Positions 44,865 to 53,458 of a stretch of 64,000 bases of DNA are shown here, piece after piece. The notes under the pieces are model-generated. The model was given only the letters and a program-made list of their open reading frames with translations. It was not told the DNA's origin and ran no database searches. Every line of letters starts with the position of its first letter. Within the stretch, counting starts at the first letter, position 1. Made by a program: the position numbers and the translations under genes. Source of the DNA: Planctomycetota bacterium (GTDB taxonomy: Bacteria; Planctomycetota; Planctomycetia; Pirellulales; Pirellulaceae); NCBI GenBank assembly GCA_026692905.1, contig JAPLNL010000114.1, forward strand, positions 1 through 64,000, written 5' to 3'.

Positions 44865-46085
44865 CTGCCGACACAACGAATCGATAAGCTCATTGGAGAA
44901 CACTTCCCCGCGACTTAAAAAATCGCTGTCTGCCATCAATTTTTCCATCAACTGCCTGCGACCAGGATTCCCCGATGCATCCATTCCAATCGTATAGGCA
45001 ATCGAATCACTGGTTCCATCGATTTGTTTTTCCAACGCGGCCCCAGGAGCCGTTTTGTTTTGAATGCCATCGATCATCGCCATAAGCACCGCGGAATAGA
45101 CTAAGTACGCGTTGCACCCTGCTGGAGCACCTCGAAACTCGATGGCTCGGTCGCGCGGATTGTTGGACACAATAGCCACGCGACATATCGACTCGACTGC
45201 GTTACGGGAACACAGTTTCAGCCAAGGGACGTTTTGAATCGACTCATCATTCGCAATGGCGACAGCCGTAATCACGTCTGCATGCTTGACTATCCCTCCC
45301 ATTGCATGCACACCAACTTCACTGAGCCCACGGTAGGAAGAGCCAACAAAAATAGATTCCCCTTGACGAGTGATCGACCACTGACTTGGTAACCACAATT
45401 CCTTCGTTGATATCGTTTCCTGATGGTTCCATGCATTTTGGCCGAGCAAATAGCGGAGCATGAACAGATCGTCACAGCATTCCACTAGCGGCGTCGGCTT
45501 AAGAACCAATTCAGAACTGGATTGAATGCCACTAAAGTGACGCTCGATATGCAACCCAGCTTCTGCAGCGGTTTCAGCAACCTCACACCGCATTCGGAAA
45601 TCTCGATCTGCCGACCCACAAGCCAGCAAAGTGCTGAAGATTGACTGTGGCTCGGCCAGAAATTCGGAATGTTCTGGGCGAACGATACGGAACTGGCTGC
45701 TTGCTTTTACAACGACTCCGTCTCCAATCGTGGATGATTCAAGGTATCGCATTGCCTGTATCGCAACATGGCGAGAGTCGAGCGGACTCTCCTCGCGCAT
45801 GATAGCGTCCTGCACATTGGCAATCAGCACCAATGTGGGCAGGGGTGTAAACGGGTCCAAATAGTTTGCCCCACCCTGTGGCACCAAGATGGCATGACCT
45901 GGGGACTCGTCAGCGGATTCATCCAAAACGATTTCGTGCCCAAAGCCTTCTTCAAAGGAAGCTTCCGTCAACGCCGATATAGGAAAGGAAATGTGTCGCA
46001 AATACCCCAGAACATCCACAAAGCGCAAATCGAAGGCCTTGATGCCTTTTTCGCGACAGTAAGCCAACACAGCTTTTGGTTTCAC
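44847..46085 (-). CDS. Degenerate glutamine synthetase family protein
   Basis: A 412-residue glutamine synthetase homologue that appears to lack much of the active site. The fold is recognisable from GVVVKASSQFRIV, YRGLSEVGVHAMGGIVKHAD (248-270), IEFRGAPAGCNAYLVYSAVLMAMIDGIQNKTAPG (315-348) and the C-terminal MEKLMADSDFLSRGEVFSNELID. However, the DGSSI loop is absent, the HHEvgpgQyE segment reads ERHFSGIQSSSE (181-192), the GMHxHQ segment is missing around 232-238, and NPTtNSYkR is replaced by IANDESIQNVP (277-287). It is therefore probably a pseudoenzyme or an enzyme with another substrate. GTG start with AGG about 10 nt upstream. It converges on rtcA with an 18-bp overlap. Confidence 0.85.
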   Translation of the reverse strand: MKPKAVLAYCREKGIKAFDLRFVDVLGYLRHISFPISALTEASFEEGFGHEIVLDESADESPGHAILVPQGGANYLDPFTPLPTLVLIANVQDAIMREESPLDSRHVAIQAMRYLESSTIGDGVVVKASSQFRIVRPEHSEFLAEPQSIFSTLLACGSADRDFRMRCEVAETAAEAGLHIERHFSGIQSSSELVLKPTPLVECCDDLFMLRYLLGQNAWNHQETISTKELWLPSQWSITRQGESIFVGSSYRGLSEVGVHAMGGIVKHADVITAVAIANDESIQNVPWLKLCSRNAVESICRVAIVSNNPRDRAIEFRGAPAGCNAYLVYSAVLMAMIDGIQNKTAPGAALEKQIDGTSDSIAYTIGMDASGNPGRRQLMEKLMADSDFLSRGEVFSNELIDSLCRQLGNTN

Positions 46086-46142
46086 CTGTCTTTACCTCGT
46101 TTGCATTTCTATTGGAGTGCTCTCGATCCGATTTAAGAACGA

Positions 46143-47396
46143 CTACTTTACGGCTTCGATAAAGATTCCGTCAAAGCGAGCAACACCTGTGGCACCGAAC
46201 AAACCGATGGACACGATAACCTCTTTCGTCGTCGGTGGAACAGGCAGGATTCGTTCTTCTTTTTTCCATTTTCGCGTTCCTGAAAAACCACCGATATAGT
46301 TGTACCCTAACTTAGACCTATTCGAGTCAAAAAATTGAATGGCAATTGCGGGCGACTGCTCCCTGTTTTCCTTGTTGTCTTTGGTTCTGCCAAGGTGAAC
46401 ATTTTCCGTTTCGATCCATCCGCCCAGATTGATCTTCTTGACTACGGAACCGTCAATAGCGAGCCCTTGCAGCAACATGCTCGGCGACTTGTGGTCCGTG
46501 CTGCGAAATTCGATCACTTGCACGCCATTGATTGAATTGGGATCCTGAACCGATGCGCAACCAAATTGGTAATACCAACCAGGAATTCTGGAGTTGTTAA
46601 TCAGCGGCAACTCGAAGTCTCCATTAATCAGCTTGGGGTTGCGAGGATCCGCTTTGACAAGACGAGCGTCCTCTGCAGCGCCAGTCATCGGCACGAACAA
46701 AATGGGTTGCAACGCTTCTCGCTCCAGTTTGCCATTTACCTTTCGCATCGCAAACAACATCTGTTGGTAACGCTCACCAATCGGAACAATCATGAGGCCA
46801 CCTTCCTTGAGTTGCTCCACAAGCGGCTCGGGAACCTTTTCCGGGGAACAAGTCACGATAATCTTGTCAAACGGGGCGTGTTCCGGCCAGCCTTTGAATC
46901 CGTCCCCAATCAGGCAGTGCACATTGGTGTAGTTCATGTCGGCCAACAATTGTTTTGTGTGTTGCCCTAAATCTTGAACGATCTCAATCGTGTAGACATC
47001 CTGGACTAACGGACTCAAAATGGCGGCTTGATAGCCGCTGCCAGTGCCAATTTCGAGCACCTTGTCCGTAGGCTGCGGATCGAGCGACTGCGTCATCAAC
47101 GCAACCGTGTACGGACTACTAATGGTTTGAGCTTCGCCGATGGGAATGGCGATGTCGAGATAAGCATCTTTGACGAAATTTTTCGGGACAAACGCATGTC
47201 GTGGCGTCTCGCCAACAGACTTGAGCACTCGAGGGTCTTTGACTCCATTTGGGACCAAGACGTTTTTGATGAGTTGTTCTCTAAGGATTTCGAAACTCTC
47301 CCGAGTATTCTTCTGCTGTGACTCTGCTCGAGAAGCAACGATCGAGAGGCTCAGAGAAATCATGCAAACGGACCATAACGTCTTTGAACCGAGCAT
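46143..47396 (-). CDS. pcm: Exported protein-L-isoaspartate O-methyltransferase with C-terminal extension
   Basis: A 417-residue protein. The start at 47396 gives a signal-like N-terminus (LWSVCMISLSLSIVASRAES). The Pcm domain follows (about 28-235): PRHAFVP, AIPIGEAQTISSPYTVALM, VLEIGTGSGYQAA (SAM-binding) and FDKIIVTCSPEKVPEPL. It repairs isoaspartyl residues in damaged proteins by methyl transfer. The extra C-terminal domain of about 170 residues (NGDFELPLINNSRIPGWYYQFG, later GGWIETENVHLG) looks like a beta-sandwich carbohydrate-binding type module. Export of Pcm is unusual because SAM is cytoplasmic. Confidence 0.9.
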   Translation of the reverse strand: MLGSKTLWSVCMISLSLSIVASRAESQQKNTRESFEILREQLIKNVLVPNGVKDPRVLKSVGETPRHAFVPKNFVKDAYLDIAIPIGEAQTISSPYTVALMTQSLDPQPTDKVLEIGTGSGYQAAILSPLVQDVYTIEIVQDLGQHTKQLLADMNYTNVHCLIGDGFKGWPEHAPFDKIIVTCSPEKVPEPLVEQLKEGGLMIVPIGERYQQMLFAMRKVNGKLEREALQPILFVPMTGAAEDARLVKADPRNPKLINGDFELPLINNSRIPGWYYQFGCASVQDPNSINGVQVIEFRSTDHKSPSMLLQGLAIDGSVVKKINLGGWIETENVHLGRTKDNKENREQSPAIAIQFFDSNRSKLGYNYIGGFSGTRKWKKEERILPVPPTTKEVIVSIGLFGATGVARFDGIFIEAVK

Positions 47397-47510
47397 AACA
47401 TGCACCCCAAGTGGCCAAGCAAGGACTGCAAACCATTCTTTGCGGCCCAGCAACGATCGATGACAAATCAAAACAATCGACTAAGCATACACACTGGGTA
47501 AGCCAGCGTG

Positions 47511-48083
47511 TTAGTCCATACTAACTCGTTCAACGTAACAGCAGTTGCGAGTGTCGATTTTGATGACATTTCCTTCTTTGATGAATCCAGGTACGCTAAA
47601 CTCTGCACCTGTTTCCACTTTGGCTGGCTTGGTGACGTTGGTTGCGGTGTCGCCTTTGGTACCTGGATCGGTCTCGATAACCTTGAGAGTAACGTGCGAT
47701 GGAGGCGAAATCGTGATTGGGTTGCCGTTGAACAAAACCATGTCGACAGGCATGTTTTCCTTGAGATACTTCCAATTGTCGTCCACTTGTCCGGCGTTCA
47801 ACTCGTATTGTTCGAACGTCTCTTTGTCCATGAAAACGAAGGTACCATTTTGGCTGTAAAGGAATTGGGTTTCAAGTTCCTCAACGTCGGCAGCCTCTAA
47901 CTCGTCGCCACCCTTGAGCGTGCGGTCAAGCATGGTATTTCGAACCAGATTCTTCATTTTGCAACGATAGAGTGCATTGCCTTTACCAGGCTTGAAGAAG
48001 TCAACATCGACCAGCAGGTACGGTTCGCCGTCGATTTGAACTTTGAGTCCTTTTTTCAGGTCGCTGGTTTTATAGGATGCCAC
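47511..48083 (-). CDS. efp: Elongation factor P
   Basis: A 190-residue translation factor that rescues ribosomes stalled at polyproline stretches. It has the standard three-domain EF-P length. The tip loop of domain I reads FFKPGKGNA, with K34 as the site of possible post-translational modification (lysine type). The C-terminal domain holds GTKGDTATNVTKPAKVETGAEFSVPGFIKEGNVIKIDTR, the family signature. No modification enzyme gene (epmA/epmB type) is seen nearby. It lies 110 bp downstream of a small gene on the same strand. Confidence 0.97.
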   Translation of the reverse strand: MASYKTSDLKKGLKVQIDGEPYLLVDVDFFKPGKGNALYRCKMKNLVRNTMLDRTLKGGDELEAADVEELETQFLYSQNGTFVFMDKETFEQYELNAGQVDDNWKYLKENMPVDMVLFNGNPITISPPSHVTLKVIETDPGTKGDTATNVTKPAKVETGAEFSVPGFIKEGNVIKIDTRNCCYVERVSMD

Positions 48084-48193
48084 AGCTAATGGTTCTCTTT
48101 AACGAAGTGGGAAGGTTGGATTGAATCGGGACAGGGAAAAAGAAGTTTAAACAAAAACTCGAACCCTGTCGCCTCCCCAAATCAAACGGAAGT

Positions 48194-48496
48194 CTATTCC
48201 GAAATTTTTACCGTACAGATTTGATGCTCGACCATCCATTCTAACCAAATCTCTTGGTCTTCCGAGAGTTCAATCTCGGCGACCGATTCAGCGTCTAATG
48301 GAGAGACCAACGTAAAAACACCGTCCTCCAACCATTTCGAGGCATTCTCGCCACGGATCCAATACTCGTCTTTCCCCAAAACCGGAGCATCCGCTCCCTC
48401 AGCGGGTGACATGAAGTACACAATCTCCTTGCGGAAGCGGTCCGGCATCTGGAGAGGTGCGATACTGGTTTTGTCCGTCGGAATGACTCGCACCAT
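48194..48496 (-). CDS. Small acidic protein upstream of efp, unknown function
   Basis: A 100-residue soluble acidic protein (MVRVIPTDKTSIAPLQMPDRF, later EIELSEDQEIWLEWMVEHQICTVKI). No signal peptide or membrane helix. I recognise no family, but the composition is that of a real, folded protein, and it lies on the same strand 110 bp before efp, so the two may be cotranscribed. The WLEWMVEH segment near the C-terminus suggests a small alpha/beta domain. Confidence 0.8.
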   Translation of the reverse strand: MVRVIPTDKTSIAPLQMPDRFRKEIVYFMSPAEGADAPVLGKDEYWIRGENASKWLEDGVFTLVSPLDAESVAEIELSEDQEIWLEWMVEHQICTVKISE

Positions 48497-48604
48497 TATT
48501 TATATTTACTAAGCTTTGTAAGGAGTTGCGCCCAAAAGTCTGATCTCGACTTTAGCATGCCGAGGTGATTTGTGGTATCGCATACTTGGATTAACTGGCT
48601 GCAA

Positions 48605-48720
48605 TTGAATCGCGAGTGCGATGGGAGTTTAAAGCCTGGGGTAAAGTTCGCGATGCGAACGAAACCCCAGGTACAACGTCCGAATTCCCTAAGAGCTCTG
48701 TACGAGCGGCATTGACCGTG
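48605..48720 (+). repeat. Family E hairpin repeat, copy 1
   Basis: The core hairpin at 48635-48671 has an outer stem CCTGGGGT/ACCCCAGG, an internal loop AAA/GAA, an inner stem GTTCGC/GCGAAC and a GAT triloop. It is preceded by CGCGAgtGCGATG and followed by TAAGAGCTCTGTACGAGCGG. The second copy, at 56617-56735, has the same layout and the same 37-nt core length. It lies between the htrA 3' end and the small gene upstream of efp. Confidence 0.88.
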
Positions 48721-48821
48721 GCCGTAGGATGGGACCATTGTCCCGTCCATTTCCGTGTTCGGGACAAAGGTCCCAAACTACGATGCGTAGTTTTCGTTCC
48801 GCCGATCGCCTTAAAGCCGCG

Positions 48822-50342
48822 TTATCTTGTTCTGAGCTTGATGGAACGCTCCCCTTCGGAATCGCGAATCTCCAGCTTGATCATGCCTGATGCGTTAGCA
48901 GCTTCTATGGTTTCCGCGAATTCCAACAGCGATCCGATCTTCTTGCCGTTGACTGCGGTGATAACCATTCCGGGAGCGATTTCGCCGGCCAAAGGACTGT
49001 TGCGATTGACCCGCAGAACCTCCACTCCTTCGCCAGGCTTTAAATCTAGCTCGTCGGCTGCGTCGGCAGAAACGGGGCCGATGGAAACACCGTAGGCCTG
49101 AATGGCTTCGGTACTCGCGGCGGCCAATTTCCTTTCGTCCAGTTCACCGACGGTTACGGCAACTTCGGATCGTTTTCCGTTTCGCAGGTAGGCGACTTTG
49201 ACCGGTGTGCCAGGTTTCGTTTCACCCACGAATCGCCGCATGCTGGAGTCCGAGGTTATGACTGTGCCGTTGATGGCGACGATGATGTCCCCTTTTTTCA
49301 GGCCGGCCTTGGAAGCAGGGAAGTCAGGCGTGACCGAAGCCACATAGGCGCCGCGTGTGTCGTCAGGCAGCGAAAGTTTCTTAGCCAACTCTGGGTTTAG
49401 GGTAACTGGTTCAATTCCGATCACACCGCGAGTTACTTTGCCGTTCGCGATCAAGTCATCGAGAACGCGCTTCGCAGTGTCGCTTGGTACAGCAAAGCAT
49501 ATTCCGTTGTAACCGCCGCTTCGAGAAGCGATGGCTGTGTTGATGCCGATGACTTCACCACGCAAATTGAGCAATGGGCCACCGCTGTTACCAGGGTTGA
49601 TGGCAGCATCGGTTTGGATGAAGCTGTCGTAGGGGGTAATATTCTGATCGCTGCGATTGGTCGCGCTCACAATGCCGGCAGTGACCGTTTGAGCCAAACC
49701 AAATGGACTTCCGATGGCGATCACCCAGTCGCCGACCTCCATGTTGGCTGAGCTTCCCAGTGGTGCTGCAACCAGTCCGGTGGCTTCGATCTTGAGAATA
49801 GCAAGGTCTGTTCTTTTGTCGGTTCCGATGACTTTCGCGTTGAACTTGCGATCATCGCTTAGAACGACTTCCAAAATAGTCGCACCCTCGACGACGTGGT
49901 TATTGGTCAGAATATAACCATCGTTGCGAACGATGACCCCGGACCCTAGACCGTTTTCAACGCGTCCTCTTGGCGAATCGGCACCGTCCGCTCCCTCAAG
50001 CTGGTCGATGGGCAAACCAAAGAACTGTTCGAACTCAGGTGGAATTCGTGGATTCCGGGAGTTTCTCGAACGCACAGTCGACTGCTCAACGACATTCTTG
50101 ATGCTGACGACGGAAGGTCGTAGCGATTTGGAAACATCGCGAAACACTTTCGACAGTAGATCAGCACTTGCGACGCCGGCTGGGTTCGTCAATCCTCCTC
50201 GCGATTGCTGAGAGTCCACTACTTGCTGTGCGTAGACGGCGGAAGGGGGAAGCGTCGGGTTGGAAAACAACCAATACGCAACAGGCCCACCGAGAACCAA
50301 TGTCAATACAAACGGCTTCCAAGATCCAACAGATCGGTTCAT
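48822..50342 (-). CDS. htrA: HtrA/DegP-family serine protease with two PDZ domains
   Basis: A 506-residue envelope protease/chaperone. N-terminal signal or anchor (PFVLTLVLGGPVAYWLF). The trypsin-like domain has the full triad: H149 (LTNNHVVEG), D179 (RTDLAILKI) and S253 (GNSGGPL). PDZ1 is about 305-400 and PDZ2 about 415-500. It degrades or refolds misfolded periplasmic proteins. Monocistronic on the minus strand, with a family E hairpin repeat beyond its stop. Confidence 0.96.
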   Translation of the reverse strand: MNRSVGSWKPFVLTLVLGGPVAYWLFSNPTLPPSAVYAQQVVDSQQSRGGLTNPAGVASADLLSKVFRDVSKSLRPSVVSIKNVVEQSTVRSRNSRNPRIPPEFEQFFGLPIDQLEGADGADSPRGRVENGLGSGVIVRNDGYILTNNHVVEGATILEVVLSDDRKFNAKVIGTDKRTDLAILKIEATGLVAAPLGSSANMEVGDWVIAIGSPFGLAQTVTAGIVSATNRSDQNITPYDSFIQTDAAINPGNSGGPLLNLRGEVIGINTAIASRSGGYNGICFAVPSDTAKRVLDDLIANGKVTRGVIGIEPVTLNPELAKKLSLPDDTRGAYVASVTPDFPASKAGLKKGDIIVAINGTVITSDSSMRRFVGETKPGTPVKVAYLRNGKRSEVAVTVGELDERKLAAASTEAIQAYGVSIGPVSADAADELDLKPGEGVEVLRVNRNSPLAGEIAPGMVITAVNGKKIGSLLEFAETIEAANASGMIKLEIRDSEGERSIKLRTR

Positions 50343-50794
50343 TTAAGTTGCTCCAGCAAGAAACAGGAAAAGGACAACGGGGCTTTTGCCAAAATGACTT
50401 ACGTGCAAAAGTTGCTTTCGGATCAACATCAAATTGCGTACCAAAGAAGACGAGAATTCTCCGTGCCTCGATAGTTTCTCGCGAAGGCAATTGATATAGG
50501 TCGCCCGCGGGTGAGTCCTCCCTGAGAATTTTCGGCCGTTTGAGGTTTGACCACGAAAAACACGAATCACACGAAAACATGCTCAGCGCGATCAGTCTTA
50601 CGCCCGAAGGGGGGGCAAGCACGCTACCAACTACTCAGGTTAACGGGATTCTTAAGGGGGGAGTTCAAAAATGTTATCGGCGAGTAGTGGCAGACAAAGC
50701 CGCATTGGATTAAATTAGCGACCGCTAGTACTAGCATTCCGAAAACCCACGTCGATTGGTTTCGACTCCCCCCTCCCTAATTCTGAGATTTCCA
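50343..50794. other. Intergenic space between divergent htrA and MFS genes
   Basis: A 452-bp space that should hold both promoters. Apart from the short motif CCACGAAAAACACGAATCAC at about 50551, which recurs in many bacterial intergenic spaces, I see no gene or structured repeat. Confidence 0.45.
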
Positions 50795-52333
50795 ATGTCC
50801 GCGAGTGAAAACACAACCGTACCAAATGCCCAACGACTTCTTTGGGCTGGATTTATGGCAATCCTTGCAGCGGGGGTTGGGTTTTCGGTTCGAGGAGGCA
50901 TTTTAGGTCAATGGGCCGACCAATATGGATTTACGATGACCGAACTGGGTTTGATCACCGGCGGTGGTCTCGTTGGATTCGGCGTTATCATTTTGATTAG
51001 CTCCTTCATCGCTGACGCAGTTGGCTATGGAAGACTGATGTGGATCGCCTTCCTAACGCACCTCGTCTCCGCAATTCTTACCTTGGCTGCGGGCTGGGCC
51101 TTTGAGGCAGGTGGTAAGCCCGCTGCATTCCAATGTTTGTATTGGGGCATGTTTCTGTTTGCCGTTGGGAATGGCGTCTGCGAAGCAGTTGTCAATCCTC
51201 TCGTCGCAAGTCTGTTCCCTCGAAACAAGGCACACTACCTAAATATCTTGCATGCTGGATGGCCAGGAGGGTTGATTGTCGGTGGATTGCTATCCTACTT
51301 TATGGCAGGAGGCGAAGGTGTTAAAGCTGTCGCTTGGCAGATTCAGATGTCATTCTTCTTGGTTCCCGTTGTGTTTTACGGATTGATGATTTTGGGGCAG
51401 CGATTCCCAGCTTCCGAAGCGACATCGGCTGGTGTTAGCTCAGGAAAAATGTTTTCCTACTTGTTCCATCCGCTCATGATTGTGATGCTCATTATCCATG
51501 CCCTCGTTGGTTATGTTGAACTTGGAACGGACTCATGGATTAGCAAAATTACTGGAGCAATCATGGCATCGCCTCAGTACGGTCTGCTCTTGTTCGTGTA
51601 CACCTCAGGTCTAATGTTTGCTCTTCGGTTTTTTGCAGGGCCAATTGTGGAGAAGATCTCCCCGCTTGGATTGCTTGCCGTTAGTGCCCTCCTCGGATTC
51701 GTCGGACTACAGCTTCTTGGTTCGGCTACCTCTATTTTGATGTGTGTCGTTGCTGCAACCGTCTACGCTTTTGGTAAAACATTTTTGTGGCCGACGATGC
51801 TTGCTGTGGTGTCTGAGAGATTCCCACAAGGTGGTGCGATTACGATTGGAGCGATGGGCGGGATAGGAATGCTTTCAGCAGGCCTTTTGGGTGGACCAGG
51901 AATTGGTTTCAAGCAGGACTACAATGCATCCAAACAGCTTGCTGAAACAGAGCCTGCAATCTACGAAAGATACAAGGCCGGCAATGAAAACAGTTTCCTA
52001 TGGTTCAAAACCGTGGGACTTGATGGAAGCAAGGTAGCCTGCCTCGATGACAATGGAAAAGAGCTGGCTCGTGCCGGGGAGATCTTGGTCAAGGAAGGCA
52101 AGACGGACGAAAACCACAAGAAGCTTGCCGCTTGGTGGGAAACAGCGAGTGCAACAGCAGGTACCGACAAAAAACCGGTTGATGAGGCCGGACTGTATGG
52201 CGGACGGATGGCCCTGAAGATAACATCCTATGTTCCAGCCGCAATGCTTGTGTTTTACCTATTGTTGCTTGGGTATTTCGCGGTATCTGGTGGTTACAAA
52301 CAGATTCACATCGAAAACGAACCAAAGCACTAA
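50795..52333 (+). CDS. MFS transporter
   Basis: A 512-residue major facilitator permease with about 12 predicted helices. The N-terminal half begins LLWAGFMAILAAGVGFSVRGGILGQWADQYGFT, with early features of the FucP/sugar-symporter-like branch. A long soluble insert of about 100 residues (GFKQDYNASKQLAETEP...TDKKPVDEAGLYG) sits before the last helices. The substrate cannot be read. The start at 50795 (MSASENTT) is chosen over 50756, which adds an unlikely Pro-rich leader. Its stop codon overlaps the first base of a downstream methyltransferase remnant. Confidence 0.9.
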   Translation: MSASENTTVPNAQRLLWAGFMAILAAGVGFSVRGGILGQWADQYGFTMTELGLITGGGLVGFGVIILISSFIADAVGYGRLMWIAFLTHLVSAILTLAAGWAFEAGGKPAAFQCLYWGMFLFAVGNGVCEAVVNPLVASLFPRNKAHYLNILHAGWPGGLIVGGLLSYFMAGGEGVKAVAWQIQMSFFLVPVVFYGLMILGQRFPASEATSAGVSSGKMFSYLFHPLMIVMLIIHALVGYVELGTDSWISKITGAIMASPQYGLLLFVYTSGLMFALRFFAGPIVEKISPLGLLAVSALLGFVGLQLLGSATSILMCVVAATVYAFGKTFLWPTMLAVVSERFPQGGAITIGAMGGIGMLSAGLLGGPGIGFKQDYNASKQLAETEPAIYERYKAGNENSFLWFKTVGLDGSKVACLDDNGKELARAGEILVKEGKTDENHKKLAAWWETASATAGTDKKPVDEAGLYGGRMALKITSYVPAAMLVFYLLLLGYFAVSGGYKQIHIENEPKH

Positions 52334-52410
52334 TGCTCAAGTCGAAAAGAAACCGTTTCGAATACGAACGTCAGGCAATCTGCCTGGCGTTTGTCCTTTC
52401 TGTTGTAATG

Positions 52411-52680
52411 GTCTTTGTTTGCGATACCTACCATCACTTTGAGTTCCCCTCAAAAACGCTGGCATCGATTTCAAAAGCACTCAAGCCAAATGGCAAGCTG
52501 GTACTAATCGATTTGCATCGCATCGAAGGGGTAAGTACGGAGTGGGCCATGAAGCACGTGCGTGCCAACAAGGAAACCGTCGAAAAAGAAATCAACGCGA
52601 GCGGCTTCGAACAAGTAGCTGCGCCCGAGATAGGACTCAAGGAGAATTACTTTATCGTCTATCGAAAGGCGATGCCTTAG
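52411..52680 (+). pseudogene. C-terminal remnant of a SAM-dependent methyltransferase
   Basis: The reading frame encodes FVCDTYHHFEFP, then LKPNGKLVLIDLHRIEG and NASGFEQVAAPEIGLKENYFIVYRK. This is the second half of a class I methyltransferase. The N-terminal SAM-binding glycine motif (about 100 residues) is missing. The frame remains open upstream to an ATG at 52333, overlapping the MFS stop, but residues 1-26 are unrelated to methyltransferases. Probably a decayed gene truncated at its 5' side. Expression as a short fusion cannot be excluded. Confidence 0.7.
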
Positions 52681-52696
52681 TCGGTTGCCAGGCTTT

Positions 52697-52780
52697 TGTG
52701 TAGCGGATGTCGTCAAGACTTTCGGCTGCATCGCCTAAACGACCGAAACTCTTGACGAGTTTCGCTACATAGAGCTTCAC
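52697..52780 (+). repeat. Family A twin-hairpin repeat, copy 4 (left hairpin degraded)
   Basis: The left hairpin has lost pairing (CGGATGTC opposite GACTTTCG). The right hairpin CGAAACTC/GAGTTTCG with loop TTGAC is intact. It directly precedes the family B cluster. Confidence 0.8.
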
Positions 52781-52796
52781 AACGTTGCCTAAGAGG

Positions 52797-52985
52797 ATTG
52801 AGGCTCCTGCCGAACTTCGATGCAGTAAGCTCGGCAGGAGCCTCGCTCCACCTCTGTAAACATCTTTGCAAAGTCAATTCCATTGAAAACCTTAGGGAGG
52901 GCGAGGCTCCTGCCGAGCCAACGGTGCAAAGGTTCGGCAGGAGCCTCACCCTCCCGAGCAACGAATTGCTGAGGTAAACTCGTTG
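52797..52985 (-). repeat. Family B palindrome cluster, inverted copy
   Basis: A 21-bp-arm hairpin at 52896-52916 and 52934-52954, the conserved spacer in inverse orientation (52856-52892), and a second hairpin (52800-52850). The order is the mirror image of the copies at 34794 and 36101, including the flanking GAGCAACGAATTGCTGAGG. Confidence 0.88.
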
Positions 52986-53418
52986 GAAACATGTTTTTGC
53001 CATCGGCCTTTTTGTTCCCTGGCACCGGGGCAAGTGTTGACTTGCCCCGGTGCGCAGTATCAAGCTCTATCGTGAAGCGCTGTCGCCTAGCAATCGACCC
53101 AGTAATCGCTATTTAACAGTTATGTGCTGCTCCAACCCAGGAGGAAGGCCGATCGAACATTCCCGCAAATTTCCGATCGACGACAGAGCTTTTCTTGGTT
53201 CTTTGATGGAACAGGGAATACGACAGCGGCGACCGGAACGTCAATCCCAATTCGAGGAATTTCATTCCTGAATCCAAACAAATAGGGGTGAAAGATCGCC
53301 CGCCTACCCATCTTTCCTAAATGGCCGCTTGAACAGGAAAAAGGGGAATGAGTCGCGCTATGGTTTCCACTTCAGGTCGTAGCAAGTATCGTAAAGGTGA
53401 GCGAAGGGTTCAAAGATA

Positions 53419-53444
53419 CCTAGCACGACGCGCAAGCTAGTGAA
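53419..53444 (-). repeat. Solitary 27-bp-family unit
   Basis: CCTAGCACGACGCGCAAGCT followed by AGTGAA is the inverse complement of one unit of the array at 63117-63327. It lies 15 bp upstream of the TPR gene start. Confidence 0.85.
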
Positions 53445-53458
53445 TTTACTGTCCAAAA

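Larger units (their letters stand above)
52681..53458. other. 778-bp gene-free space with three repeat families
   Basis: It holds family A (52697-52780), family B (52797-52985) and a single 27-bp unit (53419-53444). The part at 53050-53400 has no convincing gene or structure. Confidence 0.5.

Noticed and set aside
50551-50580. CCACGAAAAACACGAATCAC motif as a specific regulatory site
   Set aside because: Similar strings are common in unrelated bacterial intergenic DNA, and nothing here ties it to a regulator.
53050-53271. Possible 73-codon gene
   Set aside because: No Shine-Dalgarno, basic low-complexity composition, and it sits in a repeat-bearing space.
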